A stretch of 64,000 nt of DNA from Cryptomeria japonica (lineage: Eukaryota; Streptophyta; Pinopsida; Cupressales; Cupressaceae): the NCBI RefSeq assembly GCF_030272615.1, contig NC_081406.1:244771218-244835217 (forward strand), read 5' to 3'. The notes under the pieces are model-generated. The model saw only the letters and a list, made by a program, of their open reading frames with translations, was not told the DNA's origin and ran no database searches. The translations under genes were made by a program, and so were the position numbers. How positions within the stretch are numbered: the stretch's first letter is position 1; each line of letters begins with the position of its first letter. This document shows positions 36,057 through 47,458 of this stretch, piece by piece.

Positions 36057-39000
36057 ATGAACATTATTTCTTGGAATATTAGGGGACTTAATAACCCCCA
36101 TAAGCATGACATTATCAGGAACATGATAAGGGATAGTAAACTTGATATATTTCTAATTCAAGAAACCAAATGAGTAAAGAAAAATTCGAATCATTAAAGT
36201 TTTTCAAAAACAGAAATGTCAGTGGCGGCAGTTCTGAAGGTGCTTCAGGAGGTATAGCTACCAGTTGGAATCTTAATTCTGTCAAAGGGCATGTTATCAT
36301 TCAAGACAACAATTTCTCTTGTATCAAATTTGAGCACCTAAAAGATGGTACTTCATGGGTCCTTACCAACATTTATGTTCCCAACACCTTGAAGGCTAGA
36401 AATTCCTTTTGGAAAAAACTTATTCAAGCTAGGGACAGCTTCAGGAATCTTAGCTGGCTAGTTTTGGGAGACTTCAATAATCCTTTGTGAGAGGAGGAAA
36501 AATATGGAGGAAGCCCCCCTCAGCTGGAAATCAGGTTGGCCCTTATGGATTTCATTAACTCTCAGGCCCTCAATGAATTGGAAATACAAGGATGTAATTA
36601 TACTTGGACTAACAGGAGAATTGGTACTAATCTTATCCAAGTTCATCTTGATAGGACCCTCATTTCTGATGACTGGTTTAGTCATTATTTCTATTCTTTG
36701 TCGGCCCACATTCGGGTTGGTTCAGATAATTTTACCATCACCTTTATTGCTGACTCCATCAACAGAAGGAGAAACTTCCCCTTCAGATTTGAAAAAATGT
36801 GGACCCTCCACCCAGACATCAAAAGTAATATCCAGAAATGGTTGAGCATTCAAGTTGAGGGAACTGCCATGTATAGAGTTGTTAAGAAGCTTAAGATTGT
36901 TAAGGACAACATAAGAATCTGGAATAAATCCATCTTTGGGAACATTTTTGAGGCCAAAAGTAAAGTCCAGGAAGACCTCAAAGAAATACAAACTCAAATC
37001 CAGAAAGATGGTTTCAGAACTGTATCCATTGCTGATGAAAATGAGACTCTAAAACAATATCATGATATCATTGCCAAAGAGGAATCCTTTTGGAAGAAGA
37101 GATCAAGATGCATCTAGCTTAATGAAGGAGATAGGAACACAAGATTCTTCCACATGTCGACTATCAAGCATAAAGTAGTTAACAGGGTTACCAAACTCAT
37201 GGTGGATAAAGGGGAGATTATCAAGGAGGAGGAAATTAGAAAGGAAGCTAAAAGGTTTTTTTCGGAACTACAAACGAGGGATAATAGATTGGATGCTGAA
37301 GCTCAATCTTCTTTTCTTCTTAACATCCCTTGTCTCATTGATGATCATAAGAATTCCTCCCTTTCTTCCATTCCTTCTAATTAGGAAATAAAAAATGTTG
37401 TCTTCTCCTTTGATGGTAACAAAACGTTGGGCCCGGATGGTTTTCCAATGTTCTTTTTTCAAGATTTCTGGGACATTGTCGGGAAAGATGTTACCAATGG
37501 AGTCAAGGAATTTTTCGGGGCTAGGAAACTTTTGAAAGAAATGAATGGCACATTTCTGGCTCTCATTTCCAAATCTCAAGGCACTGACTCTATGGACAAA
37601 TTTAGACCTATCAGTCTTTGCAATTCCTTTTATAAGATTATCTCTAAGGTTGTTACTTCCAGATTACTTTCTGTCCTTCCCGCTCTTATTAATCACCAGC
37701 AAAATGGTTTTATCACTGGTCGTCAAATTCTTGACTCTATTATTATTGTCCATGAGAACATCCACTCTCTTGTTAAATCTAAGAAGCAGGGTCTCATCCT
37801 TAAGCTTGATCTCTCCAAAGCCTATGATAGGGTTGACTGGTCTTTCCTCCTGAAGGTTCTAATGTCTTTTGGTTTCTTACCCAGAGTTTTGGATCTCATC
37901 ACCCAACTTATCACCTCGGCTTCTTTTGCTATTATTATCAATGGTTCACCTTCTCCTTTTTTCCAAGCCTCTAGAGGTCTTAGGCAAGGGGATCCTATTT
38001 CCCCCATCCTCTTCATTATTATGGCAGAATGTTTTGGAAGGAGTATGGAAAATTTGGTTTTGCAAGGCTCCTTTAAGGGTCTCCACCCCTCCTCTGTGGA
38101 TCTTGTTTGTTCTCATCAACAATTTGTCGATGATACTATTATCATGGGGGAATCTAGTATTTCTAAAGCTAAAACTTTGAAGAGTACTCTTTTTAAGTTT
38201 GCCTTTGCATCGGGTCAACTTATCAATTGGACTAAAAGTGAAGTTTTTTTCATCAATACCCCGGAGAGAAGACAATAGAGAATCAATAGAATCCTGGAGT
38301 GTAGGATTGCTGATCTTCCTGCAAACTACCTTGGTCTCCCTATGGGCACTGCTCCTCTTGACTCCTTCTGGAGTTCTCTAGTGGACAAATTCTAGAAAAA
38401 GTTAGTTGGATGGAAAGGAGCCCTCCTAAGTCAGGCTGGAAAGCTCCAACTTCTAAAAGCTTCTCTTCTAAGTATTTCGATATATGCTCTAAGCCTTTTC
38501 AGAATTCTCGTTAAGTATGCTGATGCCATCGAGAAAATCCAAAGAAGATTCCTTTGGTCTGGGGTTGAGGACAATAAAAGAATGTCCTTGGTGGCTTGGG
38601 ACCAGGTATGTAAACCAAGAGCCATGGCGGTCTGGGCCTAAGGAGGATCCGAACCCTAAATGAAGCTCTTTTGTCCAAACAAGTCTAGAGAATGTTTCAT
38701 CTTGATACTAAATAGTGTAAAATTTGGCGAAGTAAGTACTCTCTTAAGTCCTCTTCCCTTTCTTCTTTTATCAATTCAGATATTAGTATTAATGGTCCCC
38801 ACATATGGAATTATGCCTCTAAATGTAAAGAAAGTATAGTTAAAGGAGTGATCTGGAAAGTTGGAAATGGTAGGAAAGTTAAATTCTGGGAGGATCTCTA
38901 GCTTTTTGATAAACCTTTGATAGAAATCAATGAATGGGCCCCATATGCTCCCTCTTGTATAAGATCTTTTGGCTCCTTAGTTGCTGAGTACTGGACTGGT

Positions 39001-40266
39001 AATGAATGGCAGAATATTGAAAGCATCCACCCAAGCCTCTCTAAGCTCAAGATCCATTTGTCTGCGGTTTGGTTGAACAAAGAGGTTGACTCCCTGATCT
39101 GGAAACATGATCCCAAATGTACCCTTATTGTTTCCTCTAAGTATTGTGTTTTGTCCCCTGATCCTTTAGGTAACCCCTTCTGGTCTAAAGTCTGGATTAG
39201 AGGACTAACCTCCAAGATCAATTTCTTCTTCTGGACTGTCCTCCATAATAAAATCTTGACCCTTGACAACTTGAAATGCAAAGGCTTTGCTATCCCTAAT
39301 AGATGTGCTCTATGCCTCTAGGAAGAAGAGTCTGTAGACCACCTTGCCATTCACTGCCCCTTCTCAGCCTCAATATGGGAAAGATTTCTCAATAGTTTTA
39401 GCATTGCTTGGGTGTTTCCCAACACCATCACAGATCTGTTTTCCTCCTAGAACATAAAATGGACTAATTCTTTTTTGAGATCTTTGTGGCAGCTCTCACT
39501 TCCTCACATCCTATGGGAACTATGGAATGAAATAAATAATTGAATCTTTAGGGATATTTCCCTCAATCAGGATATTATGTTCTAGAAAATCCAATGGGCG
39601 ATTCAGGAAAATATAGAGATCATTGAGGGTCCTTGTTTTTTGAACAATACACTGGAAGCAAATATTTTAAGGGTGTGGAATATGAAGAGTACCGATAGTC
39701 CAAACCTCACTCATAATAAAAGGCTTTAAGTTAAATGGCAAACCCCCCCTCATGGTTGGTTCAAAGTTAATTTTGACGGTGCTGCCAAAGGTAACCCAGG
39801 TCCTTCAGGTTGTGGAGCTGTTCTAAGAGATGACAAAGGAATGTGTAAGGAAATGGTTGCTGTCCCTATTGGAATTCAAACCAATCATAAAGTCAAAGCG
39901 ATGGCTGCTCTCCAAGGTATCCTCCTATCAAAAAAATGGAATTGTCCCCACCTATGGATTGAAGGGGACTCAAACAATATTATTAACTATCTTAAGGGGG
40001 TCTCAAAATCTTCATGGTCGATCAACAACATTATCATCTCTGCTAGAGACCTTATTAGCACCTTTAAAAAAAGCTACATATCCCACATTTACCGGGAGGC
40101 CAATGGCTCTACTTACTGGGATGCCACTGTGGCAGTTAACAAGGAAGCAATTACCACGTGGACAGGAGAACAAGGATTCCCCGAAGATGTTAGGAAAATC
40201 ATTTGCTATGATCGTTATAGAAGTACTCCTAAGATACTTGATGGACAGGATAATTATGAAAAATAA
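36057..40266 (+). pseudogene. LINE ORF2: endonuclease, reverse transcriptase, RNase H
   Basis: ATG 36057 opens the endonuclease (SWNIRGLN, LIQETK), with a one-base shift near 36168, then VLGDFNNPL at about 36460. From 36170 to 38278 one frame holds, with stops at 36488, 37115, 37382 and 38276. The RT motifs are FRPISLCNSFYKIISKV (37600), LKLDLSKAYDRVDW (37800), RGLRQGDPISPILF (37975) and FVDDTIIM (38125). The last is a V variant of the usual FADD that keeps both Asp. A zf-RVT segment (FFFWTVLHNKIL, CALC, HLAIHCPF) lies at 39220-39360. The RNase H domain spans 39745-40200 (KVNFDGAAKGNPGPSGCGAV, WIEGDSNNII). Its second acidic residue appears as Lys in NHKVKAMAAL. Most stops fit decay of CAG or TGG codons. 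It is not functional. Confidence 0.85.
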
Positions 40267-40427
40267 TTGACTTGAGTACTTTGAGTTATTATAATAATGA
40301 GAGACTCATTTATTATATTACCAATACCATAAGTTCCCATGCTTTCTGGGTGACTTTGATAGTTTTGAAAAGCTCACTGGCTAATCTACTCTGCAAGTGT
40401 CAAAATTTGGTGTTGAAGAACGACAAT

Positions 40428-42123
40428 ATGGGTGGTAACAGGAGGCGATATGAACCAAGTAGTTGTAAAGAATGAAAACAGAAGGAGGAGGTTTGGGGTA
40501 TTTTGCAGAAGGTTGGCTTCTCAAAATTCATGGAGAGACTCCATGGTTGTGACAGTATGATCACCAATTTTTCTGTAAAAATTGGAAAAAGGGCATGCTG
40601 AAAATGGGAGACCAAATTGTAGAAATTGATGAAGATTTAAATGCTCAAGCTATGGGTGTCACAAGAGAAGGGTGCAACTTCTACAGAGATAGGAAAGGCA
40701 GTAGGGAAGCTATTGAAAGATACCCAGACACTGAGAAAGAGAAGAAACGATTGGTAAAGTTGAGCAAAACCTACTACCCGCCCAAGGCTTTTGCCAAACC
40801 TTGGCGGGAAGTCCTCTTTGTTTTAATGTGATACATCACTCTAGATGGTAGGTTCACTAAAGTTTTTGGTTATCACTTTGTTCTACTGAATCACTTTAGG
40901 CACAATGATAAGGTTAACTTTTCTGCTTTGTTCGATGAATGTATTCCTCAAGGCCTACAAAGAGAACCCATGGGGTGATACGACCATGCACCAAAGTCTT
41001 ATGGTACTAATCTATGACCATCTTAAGGCCAACCAAATTGATTAGATGCAGCCCTTTGCGGATTCTGAGGATGAGGGGTCTGACCCTGCTTTCTCAGAGG
41101 AAGAGGAGTGTGAAAGTGACCCTTCGACTGATACTGAGGACAACATGGATGTCTCAGATTATGAAAGTGGGAAGAAGAGGAAATACATCAAAACCAGACC
41201 CTCATCCTCAAAGGGCAAAAAGCCTAAAGGTAGACCCTTGATTAGCATTTCTTTAGAAGAGGAGACTTCAGATGACTTTGAGGAGGAGTACCCTCAAGGG
41301 CGGCTGAAGAAGAAGACTAAAGCTCACACCCAGAAAAGGAAAATGCACAAGAAGAAAGAGGAGATTGTTAAGGAACCAGAAGCTCACAAGCAGGTAAGGG
41401 CCTTGGAAGATGATCAGAATCTAGAAAAGGAGACCATGAAAGAGGTTCTTAGGGCTGTTGACACAACCATCTAGCACACCCCTAAAGAGGAAAAGGCAAC
41501 CCCTAGAAAAGTTGACCCCCCCTCTAACCCTCCCCCCGAGGGTTTGCAAGGTTTCATGGAAACTATGGAGTGGCTCATCAATGGTTACAAGAAAGCTGTG
41601 GACAAAAATAAAAAAACTCTGTAACAGAATCTTGATCTTGGAAACCATCAATACAGGGGAAGGGAAGACCATGGCCAACTTCATAGAGGACCTGAAAAGT
41701 ACCATCACCAAAGCTGAAGACATAAGAGATGCTTTCAACCCCAGGTTCAAAAAAATTGAGAAGGATTTGCTGGAAAGAAAGAATCTTGCTGACACTAATG
41801 ACCACACTCTCACAGAAACTGTCAGAAAAATTGGTAAAATTGAGGAGTGCCTGAAGAACATTGCTAAACAGAGCCTTAGCTTCCTAAAGATTTTAGCCAA
41901 CAACACCAACACTCTCATCAATAAACTGGATGATGAAAAGGAAATCCTGGACATTGACCTGGAAATGGAAGGAACAGGGGAAGCTCAAGGCTCCAGAACC
42001 CGCACTAGAGGCAAAAAGGAAAAAAAACCTAACAAGGATCTGGAAGACCTTAAAGTTGTCAGGGCTTCTTACGACGAGCTGGTGACAAAGGTGGAGGACT
42101 TGTTGAAGAAAATTTTTGTGTAG
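40428..42123 (+). pseudogene. Third ORF of the LINE, downstream of RNase H
   Basis: From ATG 40428 (MGGNRRRYEP), with a TGA at 40473 and a shift near 40590. The text then runs through WREVLFVLM (40802) and, past a TGA, ITLDGRFTKVFGYHFVLLNH and DKVNFSALFDECI (about 40835-40945). After more stops, 41046-41474 is a Glu/Asp/Lys-rich linker. 41458-42123 is a mostly helical, coiled-coil-like region (MANFIEDLKSTITKAEDIRD to VTKVEDLLKKIFV). Typical plant L1s end after ORF2, so this is unusual. I do not recognise the family. The layout resembles the passenger ORFs at 22495-30331 and 58047-61440. Confidence 0.55.
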
Positions 42124-42291
42124 CGCCTTCTCAATTTCTTTGCTGTTTTTAGTTTTGATGTCCTTTCTGTTCACTGGCTTTTTGCCATTTTTTTGTATGG
42201 GGCTCTTAAGCTCTGATATATTTGGTGTCTTATCTTAATATCTTATGTTAAAGGTTTTAGGTCCTGAAAACTTGCCTTTTTAATTAATCAG

Positions 42292-42307
42292 AACATGGAG
42301 GTTTACT
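42292..42307 (+). repeat. Right target-site duplication of the 8-kb LINE
   Basis: AACATGGAGGTTTACT, identical to 34260-34275. Confidence 0.8.
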
Positions 42308-42828
42308 CTCTAATTCTGGCATGGGCCTGTGAATTCGAACCGGAGGTGGAAAAGGTAAAACTCACATTGGTCAAATTGATTGATGGGGATTTTTTGATTA
42401 ACCTAGATTCAATCTTGGAGTGGGTGGTGCTGGGAGTTGGCATTCGAATTAAGGAAGGGGACGACCAGGAGGAATTGCTTCCTTTTATCCGTGGCCCAGA
42501 GGATGAAATCAAATACCAGTGCCATGAACGAACTCGAGTTGGGTGGGAAGCGATGAAACTCTTTGTGAAATTAACGAGGGTGGATGAAGTCTTGAAGGCT
42601 TTGCATGTGGTGGCAAGGATGGAGGTTGGTAGAGAATTGAGAGATAGGGCTGAAGAAGGAAGGACCATACAGCTACTGGCAAGCTTGGAGGATGACCTCG
42701 ACTTTGGGTGCCTAAACTGCATTCCAAAAATGAAAGCTGAAGCGGCAAAAGGGAAAGCCAAAGCATCGACCTCTGAGGAGGGAAGGGACTGGGAGGAGGC
42801 GACCCAGGGGGATAGTGAGACTAAGTGA
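42308..42828 (+). pseudogene. 3' part of the ORF split by the LINE
   Basis: Continues in frame from 34275 to a TGA at 42826-42828. This half is open throughout. The text includes LILAWACEFEPEVEKVKLTL, WEAMKLFVKLTRVDEVLKAL and a Lys/Ala/Glu-rich C-terminus (KGKAKASTSEEG). No motif was recognised. If the ORF was a hAT passenger gene, its other boundary genes would be the array on the left and the minus-strand ORF at 43504-44060 on the right. Confidence 0.5.
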
Positions 42829-43503
42829 GTAGCCTATCGGCATTGAATTGGTTTTTTTGTCTGCTTTCTATAAGCTGTGGGTAGTATGGTTTTCTCTCTA
42901 TCTATGTTTATGCATGAATGACTGCAAATTTTGTATCTTGAAACTTTTGAATTAATAGAATGAAAAAAACTTTACCGATAAACTTTTTTATATTGAAACT
43001 TTTGAAATTTTGTATTTTGAATGACTATATAGTATATATTTATAAAATTATAATCAACCATAATCAATGTACAAATAATTAATGGAACGAACTGAATTTT
43101 TTTTATAGCATTACATAAAAAAGATCACAGTATTAAATTTATTTCCATTGTTTAACAAATAATTGAAATAACATAGCTCATATACAAAAAGCATTTGAAA
43201 GAAATTAATTAATAAAAATGAAATAGAATTACAGAAAGCATTTTTTATATCCATAAGACTGTAAGAGGCAAATTGAAACAAACTGGAATTTGAAAAATTA
43301 TCATTAATATTTATGCTTTTTAAATTTACAATTTTTTCATCTGAGACTTGAGTCCCCCCAAAACTTAAAAGCCAAAATGAGTGAGCCACTGACATTGAGC
43401 CTGTTAGGGTTCGAGGACATAGGAAAGAAAAACTACAGGGGGGCAGGGCTAGGGCACAGGTAGTGGAATTGTTTACAATTTTTCCCCAAGAATCTAGCCC
43501 TCC
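42829..43503. other. AT-rich spacer between convergent ORFs
   Basis: No feature was recognised beyond AT-rich sequence and short spurious frames. Confidence 0.45.
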
Positions 43504-44060
43504 TTACATGTAGAATTCTTCAGATAGCATAAGATGAGAGAATTCTTCAATCCACATGTAGTTTGGAAAGTCATCTAGGAGGAACCATTTCAGGAGGAAG
43601 TCCTTGCCAATTCGCGCCCATTTCCTGTGGCGCGTCAACTGCTCTGCATTCAGGTTTATGAGAAACATTTGCCTGGCCATTGGCACTGTTTGGTCAGGGA
43701 GGAGAAGCTTGGATAATTCACTCACCAAGGGATCCCCACCCCTACTTCTGCAAGGACAACAAGAGTAATGTTGTCTCCAAGGAAGTCTTCCTTAAAAAGC
43801 TTCCTCAACAGCATCAACATATCCACCTTGTCTCCTCCCAGGTCCAGAAGAGAAACTAAGAAGCTGGATGTAATGTTCGTGTTAACATGGTACCTATTTT
43901 TGTTTCGCAGAAATTCTCTGCCCAACACCATCCGCACAACCTCATTGGTGAACGACCCAACCTCCTTGCAGACTGATTGGAGGGTTGGGTCTCTAACGAA
44001 GCCTAGAAAGGCCCTCTGGTCCTCTGCAGAAATGCTTCTCAAGTGGATGGGAGTGTCCAT
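43504..44060 (-). pseudogene. Small hAT passenger ORF, one frameshift
   Basis: ATG 44060 (MDTPIHLRSISAEDQRAF) opens about 110 codons, then a shift near 43735 in a C-rich run leads into SELSKLLLPDQTVPMARQMF and a stop at 43504. Joined length would be about 185 residues. The protein looks compact, helical and soluble, with no signal peptide or membrane segment. The family is not recognised. It is convergent with the ORF ending at 42828. Confidence 0.45.
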
Positions 44061-44499
44061 CTTGAGAAAATAGATTAACAAATTAAACAACTTGAGCCTA
44101 TAAACCTAAAATACCGTGAGCTCCGATGATTTATCTACCAAATGGCAAAGGCTAATTGAAGATAAAAGAAGCAGAGATCGTATATAAATTGTTGAAGCTC
44201 TTGATTGTAATAATTACTTCTTTAACCGTATTAACTGCTATAAATTTTTTTAAATCTTTCATATCTCTGCAAATCTTTCCCATAAATGCACTATTGTGTG
44301 AAAATGGAAACAACTGTGAACTAGTACCAAATTGGCAAGTATCATGTTGGAAGTCGTGGGGACAGAGTGGATTGCCGTAAGTGAATAGATATATATTAAA
44401 TGAATGAAATTATCGATCGTGATTCGTGACATTTGATATGTGTCTATTGAGTCCAATTCCATTCCAGGCACTTTCTGGTGAGCTATGTTCTCTTCAGAA

Positions 44500-44620
44500 A
44501 ATTGGGTCGAAATAAAACTTCAGCCATTGATCTATGATCATCGAACGGTTTAAAATCATTGATAGATTTTAGGTATGTGTCACCCTTCACGTGTCAAAGA
44601 GGCCGCGCTTATTGATACAT
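44500..44620. repeat. Diverged copy of the 30.9-33.4-kb array unit
   Basis: GGGTCGAAATAAAACTTCAG, CCATTGATCT and TGATCATCGAACGG correspond in order to the array phrases (CGAAATCCACCCTAAGCC, GTTGATCT, TCATCCAACGG). It is a lone unit about 11 kb from the array. Confidence 0.55.
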
Positions 44621-44689
44621 CGTGCAGAGTCTGGACTCAATGTATTATGTGATGTGATGTATTGATGTGAAGTGATGTGCTTGGCACTC

Positions 44690-45155
44690 TATTAATGATA
44701 ATGAATTCATGAAATCGCCAATGAATTATATATTGTACCATAAATAACAAAATATTCGCCAAAACAAATTAAATAATTTTCAAGCGGTGGAAAAAAATCG
44801 CCAATACATTTAAATAATTTTCAAGTGGTGGATAAAAATTGCCAATACATTTAAATAATTTTTCCTTCGGAGTAAAATTTTTCGCTCATACAATTATATA
44901 TTTGTTCCTTTTAACAAAAATTATTCGCCTCCCACAATAAATATTTTCCCCATAGAACAAGGTATTATTCACTAGAAATTTATGGCATTTTTGTACCCTA
45001 GAAAAAAAATCGCCATTACAAATTTTTTTTTCCTCATTTAAAAAAAAATTTCGCCATCGATATGAAAATTTCCCCTCGAAAATAATGTCTGATTCGCCAG
45101 GATTTTACATAGTTGCTTTAGCGGGGGGGGGGGGGGTTTCTTAAAGTTATCCCTG
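44690..45155. promoter_or_regulatory. Right subterminal motif cluster and terminal inverted repeat
   Basis: TTCGCC occurs four times and ATCGCC or TTCGCT variants at least four more times between about 44734 and 45100, mostly in one orientation, often 50-60 bases apart. The unit ends with TAAAGTTATCCCTG, the inverted repeat of the left terminus. A run of 14 G at 45123-45136 lies about 20 bases inside the end, where the left end has no counterpart. Confidence 0.65.
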
Positions 45156-45163
45156 GTTGTTAT
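45156..45163. repeat. Right 8-bp target-site duplication of the hAT unit
   Basis: GTTGTTAT, identical to 17936-17943. Confidence 0.8.
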
Positions 45164-45660
45164 CCAAATAACAACCAAATTTCCTTATATTTTGCATACC
45201 AGTTGTATATTTGTTGATTTGGGTCTCAATGCCAACTATTGTGATCTACCAACACATTTTGGTTAGGGGCATGCTAGGGTTATTGATAGGAAGCCTTATC
45301 GTCAAGCAGATCAAGCAACTCCAACTTATAGGGACTTGATTAGTGAGAGGTTTCTTTCTATCTCCCTGAACCTAGCCCTTGTAGTAGACCAAGTCGTCAT
45401 TGCTTCCTAAAGGAAAGCAGTTGACAATGTCATTGATATTGGAGCTACAATGACTAGGATATTTTTTGATTGTGTGTGATCATATCTGATGAGACATCCA
45501 TGATCGAGATCATGGATAGGTGACACTAATGATCCTTATGCTAGTAGGGGCATCATTGCACCCACAAAAATTCATGGTATTATAGAAGATAATATGCTAC
45601 AGAGTACGATGACTTGTTCATTTGAGGACCTATTGGAGGCATGTGCATTCATTTCAAAAT
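45164..45660 (+). pseudogene. Right half of the ORF interrupted by the hAT unit
   Basis: Protein-like text resumes in frame directly at the duplication (CYPNNNQISLYF). It then changes frame to GHARVIDRKPYRQADQATPT and YRDLISERFLSISLNLALVV (about 45267-45383) before fading. It is unrecognised and heavily decayed. It pairs with 17536-17943. Confidence 0.35.
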
Positions 45661-47453
45661 CACATAGGTATCATAAATCATCCATCACATAATAAACATC
45701 ATAAATAGAACCATAGTGCGTATAGGAAACATCAAACACATCATATAAAATCACCTCCAAAACTCCATCTCATATATCTTTCTCAAAATATGTGTTAGAG
45801 CACAGTGCCATAATACAATAAGGCCCATGGGCTCAATCAAAATGTATAGGTGTCTATAATGAATTTTTTTTAGCTAGTGCTCTCTCTGTCCTCTGTGTCT
45901 ATGGCCCTGACATGACCACTAGTACTTGCCCTTGTATACCCTGAAGGTGGTGGAGTGGTTCAGGTGCACCTAAGTCAAAATTGGTCAAAGAATGCATATA
46001 GGGGTCTAGGGGAATGTTTAATGTTCATTTGATGTAATAAGGTCATTTTAAGACCATTTTTCATGTTTTAGTGCATGTAGGGTCATTTAGTGTGAAAACG
46101 CTAAAGTTGATGAAAAGTTGCAAAAAGTTGCTTAGCAACTTTGCAACTTTTGGAATGTGAACAATCATGTAGTTCAAAAATTAGCTGTGGCCACTGGAAT
46201 TCAGGACAAAACACATTTAAATAGCCTCAAAGTGGTTGAGGCATGGTTGTTGAATATTTTTGGAGGACAAAACAATAAGAACACTCTATTTTATCTGCAA
46301 ATTTAACTGTTTTCTGTATTTTTCATGGGTTGTATGGTTCTGTACAGGCATTTAGACTTGTGAGACCCAATGTAAATAAAAGGGCTATGATTCTATTGCA
46401 TTTTATATCAAATTTGGTTTGATTTCATCATGGAATAAGCAGGATATAAGTGCTTCTTTGTAGACCGTCTGTAAACCCTAGGTGAGAAGGATTTGTACAC
46501 AAAAATGTGAACAAAACTCCATTCCACCATACAACAATTGGACAAACTTAATGTAATGGAAGATTTTGATTTTGTTTTAATGTTTTTATCCATATTTGTA
46601 GAAAAGGATGGAGTTAGGAGGAGTTTCCTCAAACCCTATCCTAACATCTCTATGTGTTAGGCTAGTTAGGAAGGTAAATTGTGAGGACAATAAAGTAGAG
46701 AAAAGTTTTAGTGTGAGTAATGGTGGATTGTGAACAACTGTGATGTGCCAAGACCCTACAAATTGGTAAGAGAAGTTGGAAAACTAATTTGTTGATACTT
46801 GCTTTGTAAAAGTGGCCTAGTTAGGCCTTGCTGTAGCGAGAAACTTTAGTTTTGGGTGACATGTTCCAAAGGACCACATAGTCATTTTAAGATATAATTT
46901 AGAACTCCTAAAAGGGTTCCTAAATCTAGTCTTTGTTTGTGAAAGAAAGGTCTGAGCAAAGAGTTCTTTTCACCAGTCCTAAATTGAGGGGCTACAAGGT
47001 TCTAGGAGTAAGACAAGGAATAGACCTTAGAAGGTGTTACCAAACCACTTGGGTGAAAAAATTGGGTTGTACACACCATATTCACATCGTATAAGCCTTT
47101 GAAAAGGATGTGGAGCAGTTGGGAGTTCATTTGGTATATGGTGCCTTTGGAAAGACTAACTGAACATTCACCATGGCAGCATCTTTGTATAAGGATCAAA
47201 CCTTAAGTATTTTTGTGGATGTCATGGTTGTTCAAGGGGTGAGAGAAGTCTGAACCATTAAGTACTCATAATTGTCTAACCTTGTGACCAAGGTTGAATA
47301 GGTGGGAGAAAGATCTCCCTTGATAATACAAGAGTGATATTCCAAGGTGCTGGTTGTGAATGGATTGAGTCATACTTCCCTCTACTGCATCATGGAGGTC
47401 TAGGTGGTGGACCCGTGACACCCCATTGCTGGCTATAGCTCTGGACTATCCCT
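45661..47453. other. Non-coding sequence, one long palindrome
   Basis: No gene was recognised. At 46113-46151 an imperfect 39-base inverted repeat built from AAAAGTTGC and AAGTTGCT with their complements is present. Sequence just left of the copia insertion (about 47400-47453) may be the continuation of the minus-strand ORF at 55153-55640. Confidence 0.45.
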
Positions 47454-47458
47454 GATTC

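Larger units (their letters stand above)
34276..42291 (+). mobile_element. L1-type LINE, 8.0 kb, with a third ORF
   Basis: The unit is bounded by a 16-bp duplication AACATGGAGGTTTACT (34260-34275 and 42292-42307), a length typical of target-primed integration. It holds ORF1 (34297-35719), ORF2 with endonuclease, RT, zinc-binding tail and RNase H (36057-40266), and then a further coding region (40428-42123) before a T-rich 3' end of about 170 bases. It has no clear poly-A tail. The duplication encloses the third ORF, so that ORF was moved as part of the LINE. The outer ORF becomes continuous and in frame when the insert is ignored. Confidence 0.8.
17944..45155 (+). mobile_element. 27.2-kb hAT-type DNA transposon with passenger genes
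   Basis: The left terminus CAGAGATTACTTTA and the right terminus read inward (CAGGGATAACTTTA) match at 12 of 14 positions and start CAG, as in many hAT elements. The flanks carry the same 8 bases, GTTGTTAT (17936-17943 and 45156-45163), the length hAT transposases generate. Both ends are rich in TTCGCC-type motifs. A plant hAT transposase gene, decayed, lies just inside the left end. The rest contains several ORFs not related to transposition, a tandem array, a solo LTR and an L1-type LINE. Removing the two clear later insertions (8.0 and 1.2 kb) still leaves about 18 kb, several times the usual hAT size. Part of the inside may be further insertions whose ends I did not find. Confidence 0.8.
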
